Source: an uncultured Bacteroidales bacterium (lineage in GTDB: Bacteria; Bacteroidota; Bacteroidia; Bacteroidales; Bacteroidaceae). From it: a stretch of 53,327 nucleotides of DNA. Each line of letters opens with the position of its first letter. Position 1 is the first letter of the stretch. The position numbers and the translations under genes are program-made. The DNA is taken from assembly GCA_902779315.1 (NCBI GenBank), contig CACZBC010000026.1:1-53327 (forward strand), given 5' to 3'. A model generated the notes under the pieces. That model worked only from the letters and a program-made list of their open reading frames with translations. It did no database searches and was not told the DNA's origin. This document shows, piece by piece, positions 34,647 to 44,308 of this stretch.

Positions 34647-35390
34647 ATGTTTATCACGAAGTGGCTGGCTGCTTTTGGCAGGTATTTGCAACTGATGGGC
34701 AGGGTGCTGAGCATTCCCGAAAGGTGGCGAATGTTCTTCCGGCAGTATGTTCGTGAGATGGGTTCGCTTGGTGTCGATTCCATCGGCATTGTGCTGCTCA
34801 TCAGCTTCTTTATCGGAGCAGTCATTTGCATACAGATAAAGCTCAACATTCAAAGTCCTTGGATGCCGACATTCACAACGGGATACACGACTAGAGAGAT
34901 TATGTTGCTCGAATTCTCCTCGAGTATCATGTGTCTCATCCTTGCTGGAAAGGTCGGCTCGAACATAGCTTCCGAGATAGGCACAATGCGAGTCACGCAA
35001 CAGATTGACGCTCTGGAGATTATGGGCGTCAATTCTGCTTCGTTCCTCATCTTGCCAAAAGTGGTCGGCATGATGACGATGATTCCTTTCCTCGTTGTCT
35101 TCAGCATCGTTTCAGGCTTTGTAGGGGCTTATGCGACGGCTATTGCGGGCATTATCACGCCTGACGATCTGACGGTCGGACTTCTGCATAGTTTCAATCA
35201 GTGGTATGTTTGGATGAGCATCATCAAGAGCATCTTCTTCGCTTTCATCATCAGTAGTGTGTCATCTTATCACGGTTACTTTGTGGAAGGCGGCAGTTTC
35301 GATGTGGGCAAGGCCAGCACGAATGCTGTCGTGTCGAGCAGTATGCTGATTCTGTTCTCTGACATATTCCTAACTTCATTATTGTCGTAG
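34647..35390 (+). CDS. MlaE-type ABC transporter permease
   Basis: 247 residues, inner-membrane permease of the MlaE/YrbE family that moves phospholipids between the two membranes. Characteristic segments are ISFFIGAVICIQIK, ELGPIL-like ILAGKVGSNIASEIGTMRVTQQIDALEIMGVNS (the coupling helix) and the late FFAFIISSVSSYHGYFVEGG. The ATPase gene follows after 2 nt. No MCE-domain (MlaD) gene is adjacent; in many genomes it follows the ATPase, but here lptB does. Confidence 0.9.
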   Translation: MFITKWLAAFGRYLQLMGRVLSIPERWRMFFRQYVREMGSLGVDSIGIVLLISFFIGAVICIQIKLNIQSPWMPTFTTGYTTREIMLLEFSSSIMCLILAGKVGSNIASEIGTMRVTQQIDALEIMGVNSASFLILPKVVGMMTMIPFLVVFSIVSGFVGAYATAIAGIITPDDLTVGLLHSFNQWYVWMSIIKSIFFAFIISSVSSYHGYFVEGGSFDVGKASTNAVVSSSMLILFSDIFLTSLLS

Positions 35391-35392
35391 TC

Positions 35393-36169
35393 ATGATTGA
35401 GGTTCAGCATCTATACAAGAGTTTCGATGGAAGGGACATCCTCTCGGACATCAACATGACCTTTCGAGACGGCCAAACTAACCTCATCATCGGTCAGTCG
35501 GGCTCTGGAAAGACTGTGTTGATGAAGAATATCGTAGGGCTTTTCACACCAACCAAGGGCAAGATTCTCTACGACGGACGCGATTTCGTGACGATGGATA
35601 AAAGGGAGCGAGTGATGATGAGGCGAGAGATGGGTATGATTTTCCAGAGTGCCGCGCTCTTCGACTCCATGACGGTTTTGGAGAATGTGATGTTTCCGCT
35701 CGACATGTTCTCTGATATGAATCAGTCGGACAGAGTGAAGCGAGCCCGTTTCTGTCTGGAGAGGGTCAACTTGAAGGGAGCCGAAGACAAGATGCCTGGC
35801 GAGATAAGTGGAGGCATGCAGAAGCGTGTAGCCATCGCCAGAGCTATTGCCTTGAACCCCAAATACTTGTTCTGCGACGAGCCGAATTCAGGTCTTGACC
35901 CCAAGACGAGCCTCGTCATCGACGACCTCGTCAGCAGTATCACGCACGAATACGGCATGACGACCATCATCAACACACACGATATGAACTCGGTTCTCGG
36001 TATTGGCGAGAGCATCCTCTTCATTTGCGACGGTCACAAGGAATGGGAAGGTTCGAAGGATCAGATAATGGGCTCGACCAACGAAAAGCTCAACTCGTTC
36101 ATCTTCGCCAGCGATTTGCTGAGGAAAGTAAAGGAGGAACAGACTAACGGATTAGGGATTAGAGATTAG
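35393..36169 (+). CDS. MlaF-type ABC transporter ATP-binding protein
   Basis: 258 residues, partner of the MlaE-type permease. Walker A is GQSGSGKT, Q-loop [12 protein letters not shown], signature [15 protein letters not shown], Walker [13 protein letters not shown], and the H-loop lies in INTHDMNSV. The GGMQKR signature and PNSGLD are the MlaF-like variants. The stop is 5 nt before the lptB start. Confidence 0.92.
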   Translation: MIEVQHLYKSFDGRDILSDINMTFRDGQTNLIIGQSGSGKTVLMKNIVGLFTPTKGKILYDGRDFVTMDKRERVMMRREMGMIFQSAALFDSMTVLENVMFPLDMFSDMNQSDRVKRARFCLERVNLKGAEDKMPGEISGGMQKRVAIARAIALNPKYLFCDEPNSGLDPKTSLVIDDLVSSITHEYGMTTIINTHDMNSVLGIGESILFICDGHKEWEGSKDQIMGSTNEKLNSFIFASDLLRKVKEEQTNGLGIRD

Positions 36170-36174
36170 GAAAA

Positions 36175-36966
36175 ATGGAAGAACAGGAAAGACTGCAGCT
36201 CAGAAGTGAAGGTTTGGTTAAGATATATGGCAAACGAATGGTGGTGAACAACGTCACTTTCGACGTTCGTCAGGGTGAGATTGTGGGCCTTCTCGGACCT
36301 AATGGAGCGGGCAAAACGACCTCTTTCTATATGACGACGGGCTTGGTCCTTCCCAACGACGGCCACATTTTCTTGGGTGACGAGGAGATTACGGATTTGC
36401 CTGTCTACAAGAGAGCTCGTCTCGGCATCGGTTATCTGGCGCAAGAGGCAAGTGTTTTCCGTAAGATGAGCGTCGAAGACAACATTTCCTGTGTGCTGGA
36501 AATGACGGATAAACCGAAGGAGGAGCAGCGCGAGAAGCTGGAAAGCCTGATTCAGGAGTTCCACCTCGAAAAGGTGCGAAAGAGTTTGGGCGACCAGTTG
36601 AGTGGTGGTGAAAGACGTCGAACAGAGATTGCTCGCTGCCTTGCTATCGACCCGAAGTTCATCATGCTGGACGAACCCTTTGCCGGCGTCGACCCGATTG
36701 CCGTTGAGGACATACAATATATCGTGTGGAAGCTGAAACAGAGGAACATAGGTGTCCTCATCACGGACCACAATGTGGAGGAAACGCTCTGCATTACCGA
36801 TCGCGCTTATCTGCTGTTCGAGGGGCAGATCCTCTTCCATGGAACACCTCAGGAACTGAGTGTCAACCCCATCGTTCTCGACAAGTATCTGACTCGCAAC
36901 TTCGTGCTGAGATTCAAGGACTTCCAGCAAATGGAGGAGCAACGAACGGCAGGTTCGAAATCGTGA
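36175..36966 (+). CDS. lptB: LPS export ABC transporter ATP-binding protein LptB
   Basis: 263 residues. It powers extraction of LPS from the inner membrane with LptF/LptG. The N-terminal [21 protein letters not shown] and [16 protein letters not shown] (Walker A) are typical. [20 protein letters not shown] is a hallmark of LptB, followed by [16 protein letters not shown] (signature), [15 protein letters not shown] (Walker B) and [10 protein letters not shown] (H-loop). It is translated right after the MlaF-type ATPase, so lipid and LPS traffic genes share one transcript. Confidence 0.94.
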   Translation: MEEQERLQLRSEGLVKIYGKRMVVNNVTFDVRQGEIVGLLGPNGAGKTTSFYMTTGLVLPNDGHIFLGDEEITDLPVYKRARLGIGYLAQEASVFRKMSVEDNISCVLEMTDKPKEEQREKLESLIQEFHLEKVRKSLGDQLSGGERRRTEIARCLAIDPKFIMLDEPFAGVDPIAVEDIQYIVWKLKQRNIGVLITDHNVEETLCITDRAYLLFEGQILFHGTPQELSVNPIVLDKYLTRNFVLRFKDFQQMEEQRTAGSKS

Positions 36967-37030
36967 CACTATACGATTGCAAACGTCACACTAGTTAAAT
37001 GCAAACGTCACTAAGGTCGTTTCGAAACGA
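36963..37030. repeat. 22-bp repeat array F, short
   Basis: Starts GTGACACTATACGATTGC (the inverse of the array B end motif), then one full unit AAACGTCACACTAGTTAAAT, then AACGTCACTAAGGTCG and an inverted GTCGTTTCGAAACGAC. It begins at the lptB stop and ends 50 nt before the next start. Confidence 0.8.
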
Positions 37031-37079
37031 CTTACAGAATATTAACTGAAACTACAAATATTAAACCAAAACACAAATC

Positions 37080-38156
37080 ATGAAACGACTCGTTTTAATT
37101 ATCTTATCTGTCCTTCCCTTGCTGGTCCTGGCAAAGGGGAACAAGGACAACCGACTGATTATCATTACCATAGACGGCCTTCGTTGGCAGGAAGTCTTCA
37201 TGGGAGCGGAAGAGAATCTCCTTTCCGACACCAAGCAGGTTCGCGACACCAAGCTTTCGCGGCAAACCTATTGGCGTTCCACTCCAGAAGAAAGACGAGA
37301 GACGCTGATGCCTTTCACCTGGAACACCATCGCGAAGAAAGGCCTTCTCATTGGCAACAGAAACGTCAACAGCATCATGCACCTTGCCAACAAGACCAAC
37401 ATATCCTACCCAGGTTACTCCGAGATGATGACTGGAATGGTGGATGAGACCATTAAGGGGAACGATCCTGTCAATAATCCTCATCGAAACATCCTGGAGA
37501 CAGTCAACGAAGACCCTCGTTACAAAGGCAAAGTCATGATGTATGGCTCTTGGAAATCAACGCGTTTCGCCATCCACAACGAGTTGGCCGGCATTCCTGC
37601 AAGCGTTTCGTACGAACCCGTTATCGCAAAGAAAAAGACATCCGAACTGAAGCTCGTCGAACGAATGATGGAGGGAATGCCGCGATATTGGAGTAGCGAA
37701 CATTTCGATGCCTTCACCTTCGCCTATGCCCTCGAAACGCTGAAGAACGACCATCCGAAAGTGATGTGGATTTCTTTTGGCGATTGCGATGAATGGGCTC
37801 ACGCTCGAAAGTACGACTTCTACCTCGATGCAGCAAGAGGGACAGATGCCTTCATCCGCGATATTTACGAGGCTTGCGAGGCCGACAAGTTCTACAGGGG
37901 CAAGACAACCTACATCATAACTTGCGATCATGGCCGTGGATTCGGCAACGAATGGTCAAGTCACGGAAGCAGCACAAAAGGTTCTGAAGCGACTTGGGTC
38001 ATGCTTCTAGGCAAGGGAGTCGAGGCTTTGGGCGAGACAAAGGAATGCGGCCCCTTCCAGACTCAGCAGATAGCAGCCACCATTGCCTCTTTCCTTGGCG
38101 TCGACTTCACACCCGATAGCGGCGTCAAACTGCAGCCTATCGAGGTGGGGAAATAA
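37080..38156 (+). CDS. Secreted alkaline-phosphatase-superfamily hydrolase
   Basis: 358 residues with an N-terminal signal (LVLIILSVLPLLVLA). The metal-dependent AP-superfamily fold shows ITIDGLRW (first metal Asp), NISYPGYSEMMTG (Ser/Thr nucleophile region), SFGDCDEWAHARKY (Asp and His ligands), TCDHGRG (second Asp-His pair) and a late His in WSSHGSS. This layout is closest to nucleotide pyrophosphatase/phosphodiesterase-like members. The substrate is unknown. It stands as a single gene between lptB and tig. Confidence 0.82.
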   Translation: MKRLVLIILSVLPLLVLAKGNKDNRLIIITIDGLRWQEVFMGAEENLLSDTKQVRDTKLSRQTYWRSTPEERRETLMPFTWNTIAKKGLLIGNRNVNSIMHLANKTNISYPGYSEMMTGMVDETIKGNDPVNNPHRNILETVNEDPRYKGKVMMYGSWKSTRFAIHNELAGIPASVSYEPVIAKKKTSELKLVERMMEGMPRYWSSEHFDAFTFAYALETLKNDHPKVMWISFGDCDEWAHARKYDFYLDAARGTDAFIRDIYEACEADKFYRGKTTYIITCDHGRGFGNEWSSHGSSTKGSEATWVMLLGKGVEALGETKECGPFQTQQIAATIASFLGVDFTPDSGVKLQPIEVGK

Positions 38157-38240
38157 GGAATGAAGAGAACAGGAAGTGAAGAAAAACAGCGTTTCCTTCA
38201 ATTTCTTAATTTCAGATTTTCTTATTTAAAGAAAAAGTTG

Positions 38241-38248
38241 TACCTTTG
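38241..38248 (+). promoter_or_regulatory. Promoter -7 box of tig
   Basis: TACCTTTG, 48 nt before the tig start codon. Confidence 0.7.
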
Positions 38249-38295
38249 CACCCGCTTTAGAAGAAAAGGATAATAATCAAACACAAACATAGACA

Positions 38296-39657
38296 ATGAA
38301 GATATCATTTGAGAACGTCGACAAGGTGAGCGCCCTGCTTACCCTCAACATCGAGAAGGCTGACTACGAAGAAAAGGTAAAGAAGGCACTGAAGGACTTC
38401 AGCCACAAAGCAAGCCTGCCAGGTTTCCGTCCTGGAAAAGTGCCTGCATCACTCATCCAGAAGCGCTTTGGTGCAGAAGTGAAGGCAGAGGAAATCAACA
38501 AGCTCCTCAGCGAAGAAATCAACAAATACATCCGCGAGAACAAGATCAACATGCTGGCAGAGCCCCTTCCAAACGAGGAAAAGACTCCCCACATGGACTT
38601 CGAGACGCAGGATGACTTTACCTTCGCATTCGATATCGCACTTGCTCCCGACTTCGACGCCAAGCTCTCCAAGAAGGACAAGCTCACATACTACAGCATC
38701 AAGGTTGACGACGCCCTCGTCGACCAGCAGGTTCAGAGCTACCAGCAGCGTGGAGGCCAGCATGTAAAGGCTGATAGCTACGAGGCTCGCGACATGGTGA
38801 AAGGTACACTCACACAGCTCAACACCAAGAACAACACACTCAAGGACGGCATCACCGTCGAGGATGCAGTCATGCTCCCCGAGTACATGAAGGACAACAA
38901 GGAGAAGGCAAAGTTCGAAGGTGCCAAGCTTGGTGACGTCATCACCTTCAACCCTGCAAAGGCTTACGACGGCAGCGCAACCGAACTCGCCAGCCTGCTT
39001 CACATCACGAAGGAAGAGGCAGAGGAGATGAAGTCGAACTTCAACTTCCAGATCAGCGAGATTCTGCGCTTCGAACCTGCTAAGCTCGACCAGGATCTCT
39101 TTGACAAAGTGCTTGGTGAAGGCGTTGTAAAGAGTGAAAAGGAATTCCGCGAGTTCATCGCCAACGACATTAAGAAGAACTTCGACAGCGAGGCAGAATA
39201 CCAGTTCACACAAGACCTTCGCGAGTACATCCTTGGTCGTGTCGGCGAAGTCGAGTTCCCAGAAGCACTCCTGAAGCGTTTCATGAAACTCCGCAACCAA
39301 GACAAGGACGAGTCGTATGTCGAGGATAACTTCAAGAACAGCTTGCCCGAATTGCTCTGGCACCTTGCTAAGGAGCAGATCTGCGACCAGCTCGAAGTGA
39401 AGGTTCAGCACGAGGATGTGCTCGAGACAGCCAAGCGCTACACTCGCATCCAGTTTGCTCAGTACGGCATGATGAACCTTCCTGAAGAGACCGTAACGAA
39501 CTATGCAGCCGAAATGCTTAAGAACGAGCAGCAGGCACAAGGTCTCGTGGAACGTACTGTCGAGAATCTCATGGCAGCAAAGGCTAAGGAAGCCGTAACG
39601 CTGAAGACCAAGGAAGTCACGATGGAGGAGTTCCGCAAACTCTCGGAAAAGAAATAA
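38296..39657 (+). CDS. tig: Trigger factor
   Basis: Ribosome-bound chaperone for nascent chains, 453 residues. The N-terminal ribosome-binding domain has the signature GFRPGKVP in SHKASLPGFRPGKVP, at about residue 43. The middle PPIase-like region (about 155-250) lacks a strongly conserved FKBP pattern, as is common in Bacteroidetes. The helical C-terminal cradle occupies the rest. It is followed by clpP and clpX, the classic tig-clpP-clpX order linking folding and degradation. Confidence 0.93.
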   Translation: MKISFENVDKVSALLTLNIEKADYEEKVKKALKDFSHKASLPGFRPGKVPASLIQKRFGAEVKAEEINKLLSEEINKYIRENKINMLAEPLPNEEKTPHMDFETQDDFTFAFDIALAPDFDAKLSKKDKLTYYSIKVDDALVDQQVQSYQQRGGQHVKADSYEARDMVKGTLTQLNTKNNTLKDGITVEDAVMLPEYMKDNKEKAKFEGAKLGDVITFNPAKAYDGSATELASLLHITKEEAEEMKSNFNFQISEILRFEPAKLDQDLFDKVLGEGVVKSEKEFREFIANDIKKNFDSEAEYQFTQDLREYILGRVGEVEFPEALLKRFMKLRNQDKDESYVEDNFKNSLPELLWHLAKEQICDQLEVKVQHEDVLETAKRYTRIQFAQYGMMNLPEETVTNYAAEMLKNEQQAQGLVERTVENLMAAKAKEAVTLKTKEVTMEEFRKLSEKK

Positions 39658-39674
39658 TAAAATAGGAATAGGTA

Positions 39675-39706
39675 GTGCGTGCGAGCGCGTATGCGTGCGT
39701 ACGCAT
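39675..39706. other. Alternating purine-pyrimidine (Z-DNA-prone) tract
   Basis: Positions 39685-39706 alternate purine and pyrimidine without a break and are rich in GC/GT steps. A 9-nt alternating stretch precedes at 39675. It lies in the tig-clpP spacer and is followed by an AT-only segment. Similar tracts occur at 21501-21519 and 44241-44262. Confidence 0.6.
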
Positions 39707-39742
39707 TATTATATATAATGTAAAAAAGGAAAACACAAAGCT

Positions 39743-40411
39743 ATGAAGAACGAATTTCGTAAGTATGCTACCCGTCATTTGGGTATGAACAGCATGGTGC
39801 TCGACGATGTCATCAGCATGCAAAACCAGTACCTCAACCCCTACATCCTTGAGGAACGTCAGTTGAACGTCACGCAGATGGATGTCTTCAGCCGTTTGAT
39901 GATGGACCGCATCATCTTCCTCGGCACCCAGATCGACGACTATACAGCCAACACTTTGCAGGCACAATTGCTCTTCCTCGACAGCACCGATCCAGGCAAA
40001 GACATCAGCATTTACATCAACAGTCCTGGTGGAAGTGTTCACGCAGGCTTGGGCATCTACGATACGATGCAGTTCGTCTCGAGCGACATCGCTACCATCT
40101 GTACAGGTATGGCAGCCAGCATGGCCGCAGTTCTGCTTGTTGCAGGCAAGGAAGGCAAGCGTAGCGCCCTTCAGCACAGTCGCGTCATGATTCATCAGCC
40201 GATGGGTGGCGCTCAAGGACAGGCAAGCGATATCGAGATTACGGCTCGCGAGATTCAGAAACTCAAAAAGGAGCTCTACACCATCATCGCAGAGCATTCT
40301 CATACCGACTTTGACAAAGTTTGGGCCGACAGCGACCGTGATTACTGGATGACGGCTCAAGAGGCCAAGGAATACGGCATGATAGACCGTGTGATGACAC
40401 GCAAAGAATAA
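39743..40411 (+). CDS. clpP: ATP-dependent Clp protease proteolytic subunit
   Basis: 222 residues. Serine protease that forms the double-heptamer chamber fed by ClpX. The triad Ser is S126 in GMAASMAAV; the His is H151 in SRVMIHQPMGG; the Asp lies further on. INSPGGSVHAGLGIYD forms the oxyanion loop. It is 3 nt before clpX. Confidence 0.96.
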   Translation: MKNEFRKYATRHLGMNSMVLDDVISMQNQYLNPYILEERQLNVTQMDVFSRLMMDRIIFLGTQIDDYTANTLQAQLLFLDSTDPGKDISIYINSPGGSVHAGLGIYDTMQFVSSDIATICTGMAASMAAVLLVAGKEGKRSALQHSRVMIHQPMGGAQGQASDIEITAREIQKLKKELYTIIAEHSHTDFDKVWADSDRDYWMTAQEAKEYGMIDRVMTRKE

Positions 40412-40414
40412 TCT

Positions 40415-41656
40415 ATGGCAGGCAAGCGTAAGAATCATTGCTCCTTTTGTGGGCGTAGTGAAGACGAGGTGGCATTGCTTCTGACGGGCTTGAACGGATA
40501 CATTTGTGATGAGTGTGCCCGTCAGGCCGAACGCATCGTGCGTGAGAGTATGGGCAGCAAGGCTAATTCTAAGAATGGCAATGATTTAGGTCTCGACATA
40601 AACGAAATCCCCAAGCCTCGCGACATCAAGAACTTCCTCGACCAGTATGTTATCGGTCAGGACAGTGCCAAGCGTTACCTCTCGGTTGCCGTCTACAATC
40701 ATTACAAGCGTCTGATGCAGCAGCACGACGATGAAGTGGAGATTGAGAAGAGCAACATCATCATGGTCGGTCCTACTGGAACTGGCAAGACTTTGCTGGC
40801 TCGCTCCATCGCCAAACTGCTTAAAGTTCCCTTCACCATTGTGGATGCCACCGTTTTCACGGAGGCCGGTTATGTCGGAGAGGACATCGAGAGCATCCTG
40901 ACACGCTTGCTTCAGGTGGCGGATTACGACGTTACGGCTACTGAGCGAGGCATCGTCTTCATTGATGAAATCGATAAGATCGCGCGAAAGCAGGACAATC
41001 CAAGCATCACAAGAGACGTGAGTGGCGAGGGTGTTCAGCAGGGATTGCTCAAGTTGCTCGAAGGTTCTGTCGTCAATGTCCCACCAAAAGGCGGACGTAA
41101 ACACCCCGATCAGGACTACATCCACGTTGATACGCGCAACATCCTCTTCATTTGTGGTGGCGCTTTCGACGGCATAGAACGCAAGATAGCACAGCGCTTG
41201 AACACTCATGTCGTGGGTTACGACAGCGTTCAGAACCAGCAAAAAATCGATACGAAGGACTTGATGAAGTACATCGTGCCTCAGGATCTGAAGAGTTTCG
41301 GCCTTATTCCTGAGATAATCGGACGTTTGCCTGTTCTGACTTACCTCGATCAATTGGACAGGGATGCTTTGCGCAAGATTCTGACAGAGCCTAAGAACTC
41401 GCTCGTCAAGCAACAGATTAAGCTTTTCCAGATGGATGGAATCGAGCTTACTTTCGAGGATGATGCGTTGGACTTCATTGTCGATAAAGCCATCGAGTAC
41501 AAACTTGGAGCTCGAGGTTTGCGTTCCATAATGGAAACTATCATGATCGAAGCGCAGTACAGCGCCCCGTCAAATGGGAAGAAAAAGCTCTCCATCACCC
41601 GCAAATATGCCGAGGAACAGATAGGAAAGCAAAAAGAGAAGCTTGTAAAGTCATAA
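40415..41656 (+). CDS. clpX: ATP-dependent Clp protease ATPase subunit
   Basis: AAA+ unfoldase partner of ClpP, 413 residues. The zinc-binding domain is [11 protein letters not shown] with CDECARQ. Walker A is GPTGTGKT, the pore loop GYVGED, Walker [10 protein letters not shown], sensor 2 in [12 protein letters not shown]. The IGF-type ClpP loop is expected near residue 270 (HVVGYDS region). No obvious stem terminator follows before recQ. Confidence 0.96.
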   Translation: MAGKRKNHCSFCGRSEDEVALLLTGLNGYICDECARQAERIVRESMGSKANSKNGNDLGLDINEIPKPRDIKNFLDQYVIGQDSAKRYLSVAVYNHYKRLMQQHDDEVEIEKSNIIMVGPTGTGKTLLARSIAKLLKVPFTIVDATVFTEAGYVGEDIESILTRLLQVADYDVTATERGIVFIDEIDKIARKQDNPSITRDVSGEGVQQGLLKLLEGSVVNVPPKGGRKHPDQDYIHVDTRNILFICGGAFDGIERKIAQRLNTHVVGYDSVQNQQKIDTKDLMKYIVPQDLKSFGLIPEIIGRLPVLTYLDQLDRDALRKILTEPKNSLVKQQIKLFQMDGIELTFEDDALDFIVDKAIEYKLGARGLRSIMETIMIEAQYSAPSNGKKKLSITRKYAEEQIGKQKEKLVKS

Positions 41657-41695
41657 TTTCTTCTCAAAACATTTGGTGGTTTAAGAAAAAAGATG

Positions 41696-41703
41696 TAACT
41701 TTG
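41696..41703 (+). promoter_or_regulatory. Promoter of recQ
   Basis: TAACTTTG, with TTTG at 41672-41675 separated by 20 nt, an almost ideal Bacteroidetes -33/-7 pair, 28 nt before the recQ ATG. Confidence 0.75.
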
Positions 41704-41731
41704 TCTTTAGCTTCTTCTTATTACCACCTAA

Positions 41732-43909
41732 ATGAAAGATATTAACCTGACTGAACAACTGAAGCATTATTTTGGTTTCGACACCTTCAAGGGTGACCAG
41801 GAAGCCATCATCCGTAACCTTCTCGAAGGGAAGGATACCTTTGTCCTTATGCCGACAGGCGGAGGCAAATCTCTCTGCTATCAGTTGCCAGCTTTGATAA
41901 GCGAAGGCACAGCCATCGTTGTGTCTCCCCTCATTGCTCTCATGAAGAATCAGGTGGATGCCATACGTCAGTTGACTGACGACGACGGCATCGCCCACTA
42001 TCTCAACTCGTCGCTCACGAAGGCACAGATTGATGCTGCGAAGGAAGATATCAGCAAGGGTCGCACGAAACTCCTTTATGTGGCACCCGAGTCGCTGACG
42101 AAAGAAGAGAACATCCGCTTCCTCCAGAGCACAAAGATTTCTTTCTATGCTGTCGACGAGGCACATTGTATATCCGAATGGGGACATGATTTCCGTCCTG
42201 AATACCGCAATATCCGTCCGTTAGTCGACCAGATTGGCATCGCTCCCATTATTGCCTTGACAGCGACAGCGACAGATAAAGTGCGGACGGACATCAAGAA
42301 AAACCTCGGCATTCCTGATGCTGCAGAGTTCAAGAGCTCTTTCAACCGCCCCAACCTCTACTATGAAATCCGTCCGAAGACAAAGGATGTCGACAAGGAT
42401 ATCACGCGATTTGTCCTTCAGAACAAGGGCAAGAGCGGCATCATCTATTGTTTGAGTCGTCGTCGAGTCGAGGAATTGGCCGAGATGTTGCGTACCAACA
42501 ATATTCCCGCCCGGGCCTATCATGCTGGTATGGAATCGGCGGAAAGGGCTGAGACTCAGGACGATTTCCTCATGGAACGCATCGATGTCATCGTTGCCAC
42601 CATTGCTTTCGGCATGGGTATCGACAAGCCAGACGTGCGTTACGTCATCCATTACGACATTCCCAAAAGCCTGGAAGGCTATTATCAGGAAACAGGCCGG
42701 GCTGGCAGGGATGGCGGCGAAGGTGTTTGCCTGACGTTCTTCTCGCCTCACGACTTGCGCAAGTTGGAGAAGTTCATGCAGGGGAAACCCGTTGCAGAGC
42801 AGGATATCGGACGACAGCTCCTGCAGGAAACTGCTGCTTATGCCGAGACTTCCATCTGCCGACGCAAGTTCCTCCTGCACTATTTCGGAGAGGAATACGA
42901 ACCTGAGAACTGCGGCAAGTGCGACAACTGCCTGCATCCTCGCGAACGGGTCAAGGCCGTCAGCGAACTCCTGCAAGTGCTCAAAGTCATCAATGCCGTC
43001 AAGGAAGGCTTCAAGACACAGCATGTCATCAACATCCTGGTTGGCAACGAGACGGACGACGTCATCGCACATCGCCACGAACTGCTCAGTTGTTTCGGCT
43101 GCGGCGACGACCACGAAGCGTCATTCTGGAACGCAGTCATCCGCCAAGCCATGATTTCAGGATACATCGAGAAAGGCATCGAGAACTATGGTCTCCTCAG
43201 CATCACTCCCGAGGGACGTGCCTACATGAAAGACCCCGAAGAGTTCTATGTCATGGAAGACCGCGAGTTCGACGACTTCAACGATGTGGCAGGAGAAGGC
43301 ACGTCTGTGCTCGACGAGACGCTCTTCGCGATGCTCAAGGACTTGCGCCGGGATGTTGCACGTCGGAAGAACTTGCCCCCTTATGTCATCTTCCAGGATC
43401 CTTCGCTCGAGGATATGGCGACGTCCTATCCCACGACAGTCGAGGAACTCAAGAACATCAAGGGTGTGGGCGAAGGCAAGGCAAACCGCTATGGAGCCGA
43501 GTTCTGCCAACTCATTGCCCGTTACTGCGAAGAGAACGAGATAGACCGTTTCGAGGACTTCCGCATCCGCACCGTTCCCAACAAGAGTGCCGACAAGATC
43601 AGCATCGTCCAATCCATCGACCGACAGGTTGACCTTGAGGAAATAGCTAGAACCAAGGGGCTTACACTCTCCGAGTTGCTCGACGAAATCTATTCCATCG
43701 TTGACAGCGGAACCAAACTCAACCTCGATTATTACATCCGCGAGGTCATGGACGACGACCACATGCAAGACATCTACGACTACTTCCGCGAGGCTGAGGA
43801 CAACAACATCGACGATGCCCTCGACGAGTTCTCAGAGGATGAGGACGAATACACAGAGGAAGAAATCAAGCTCGTCCGCATCAAGTTCCTTGCCGAAAAC
43901 GGGAACTAG
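41732..43909 (+). CDS. recQ: ATP-dependent DNA helicase RecQ
   Basis: 725 residues, 3'-5' helicase for recombination repair. Motif I is LMPTGGGKS, motif II VDEAHCISEWGHDFRP, motif VI QETGRAGRDG. The zinc site C-x-n-CGKCDNC lies at about residues 372-400 and is followed by the winged helix. An HRDC domain (about 525-605) and an extra acidic C-terminal segment (DNNIDDALDEFSEDEDEY) follow. The length exceeds E. coli RecQ and fits Bacteroidales orthologues. A strong hairpin in array G lies 36 nt after the stop. Confidence 0.95.
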   Translation: MKDINLTEQLKHYFGFDTFKGDQEAIIRNLLEGKDTFVLMPTGGGKSLCYQLPALISEGTAIVVSPLIALMKNQVDAIRQLTDDDGIAHYLNSSLTKAQIDAAKEDISKGRTKLLYVAPESLTKEENIRFLQSTKISFYAVDEAHCISEWGHDFRPEYRNIRPLVDQIGIAPIIALTATATDKVRTDIKKNLGIPDAAEFKSSFNRPNLYYEIRPKTKDVDKDITRFVLQNKGKSGIIYCLSRRRVEELAEMLRTNNIPARAYHAGMESAERAETQDDFLMERIDVIVATIAFGMGIDKPDVRYVIHYDIPKSLEGYYQETGRAGRDGGEGVCLTFFSPHDLRKLEKFMQGKPVAEQDIGRQLLQETAAYAETSICRRKFLLHYFGEEYEPENCGKCDNCLHPRERVKAVSELLQVLKVINAVKEGFKTQHVINILVGNETDDVIAHRHELLSCFGCGDDHEASFWNAVIRQAMISGYIEKGIENYGLLSITPEGRAYMKDPEEFYVMEDREFDDFNDVAGEGTSVLDETLFAMLKDLRRDVARRKNLPPYVIFQDPSLEDMATSYPTTVEELKNIKGVGEGKANRYGAEFCQLIARYCEENEIDRFEDFRIRTVPNKSADKISIVQSIDRQVDLEEIARTKGLTLSELLDEIYSIVDSGTKLNLDYYIREVMDDDHMQDIYDYFREAEDNNIDDALDEFSEDEDEYTEEEIKLVRIKFLAENGN

Positions 43910-43940
43910 GAAATCCGCCCTACAAGACATCTTCCGACAA

Positions 43941-44032
43941 CTGCAGTGACGATGGCAAACTTCACGTTTGATGTTTGCCATCGTCACGTGTGACGTTTGG
44001 CATCGTCACTGGGGTCGTCTTCTAACGACCTT
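43941..44032. repeat. Array G: 22-bp family copy forming a hairpin
   Basis: GTGACGATGGCAAAC (43946-43960) and GTTTGCCATCGTCAC (43973-43987) are perfect inverted copies with a 12-nt loop. A unit GTGTGACGTTTGGCATCGTC follows, then CACTGGGGTCG with the inverted end GTCG..CGAC. It starts 32 nt after the recQ stop. The rest of the 43910-44308 gap holds only the downstream promoter and a GC/AT alternating leader. Confidence 0.8.
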
Positions 44033-44213
44033 AGCGACGTCTATTTCACCCCCTTCTCGCGTTGATACTTTTTCTTCAAGTCTTTGATAATGTCAGCACA
44101 AAATAGTACAAGGAAGGGCTTTTCTTTCTACAGATTTGCTCAATCTTTGTCCCAAAACTCCTATAGCTTGTAAATTTAACATCTAGAGTTGACTCCAAAA
44201 CCGCAGAATGTTG

Positions 44214-44221
44214 TACTTTTG
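44214..44221 (+). promoter_or_regulatory. Promoter -7 box of the adhesin-like gene
   Basis: TACTTTTG with a TTG at 44189-44191. It gives an 80-nt leader that includes the direct repeat GCGCGTAT..GCGCGTAT. Confidence 0.55.
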
Positions 44222-44308
44222 CAGCCGGTTTATCAATTCGCGCGTATTATGCGCGTATGTAAAAGTGTCAATAAAGTAATAAAATAAAAACATTAAACTT
44301 AAAACAAT

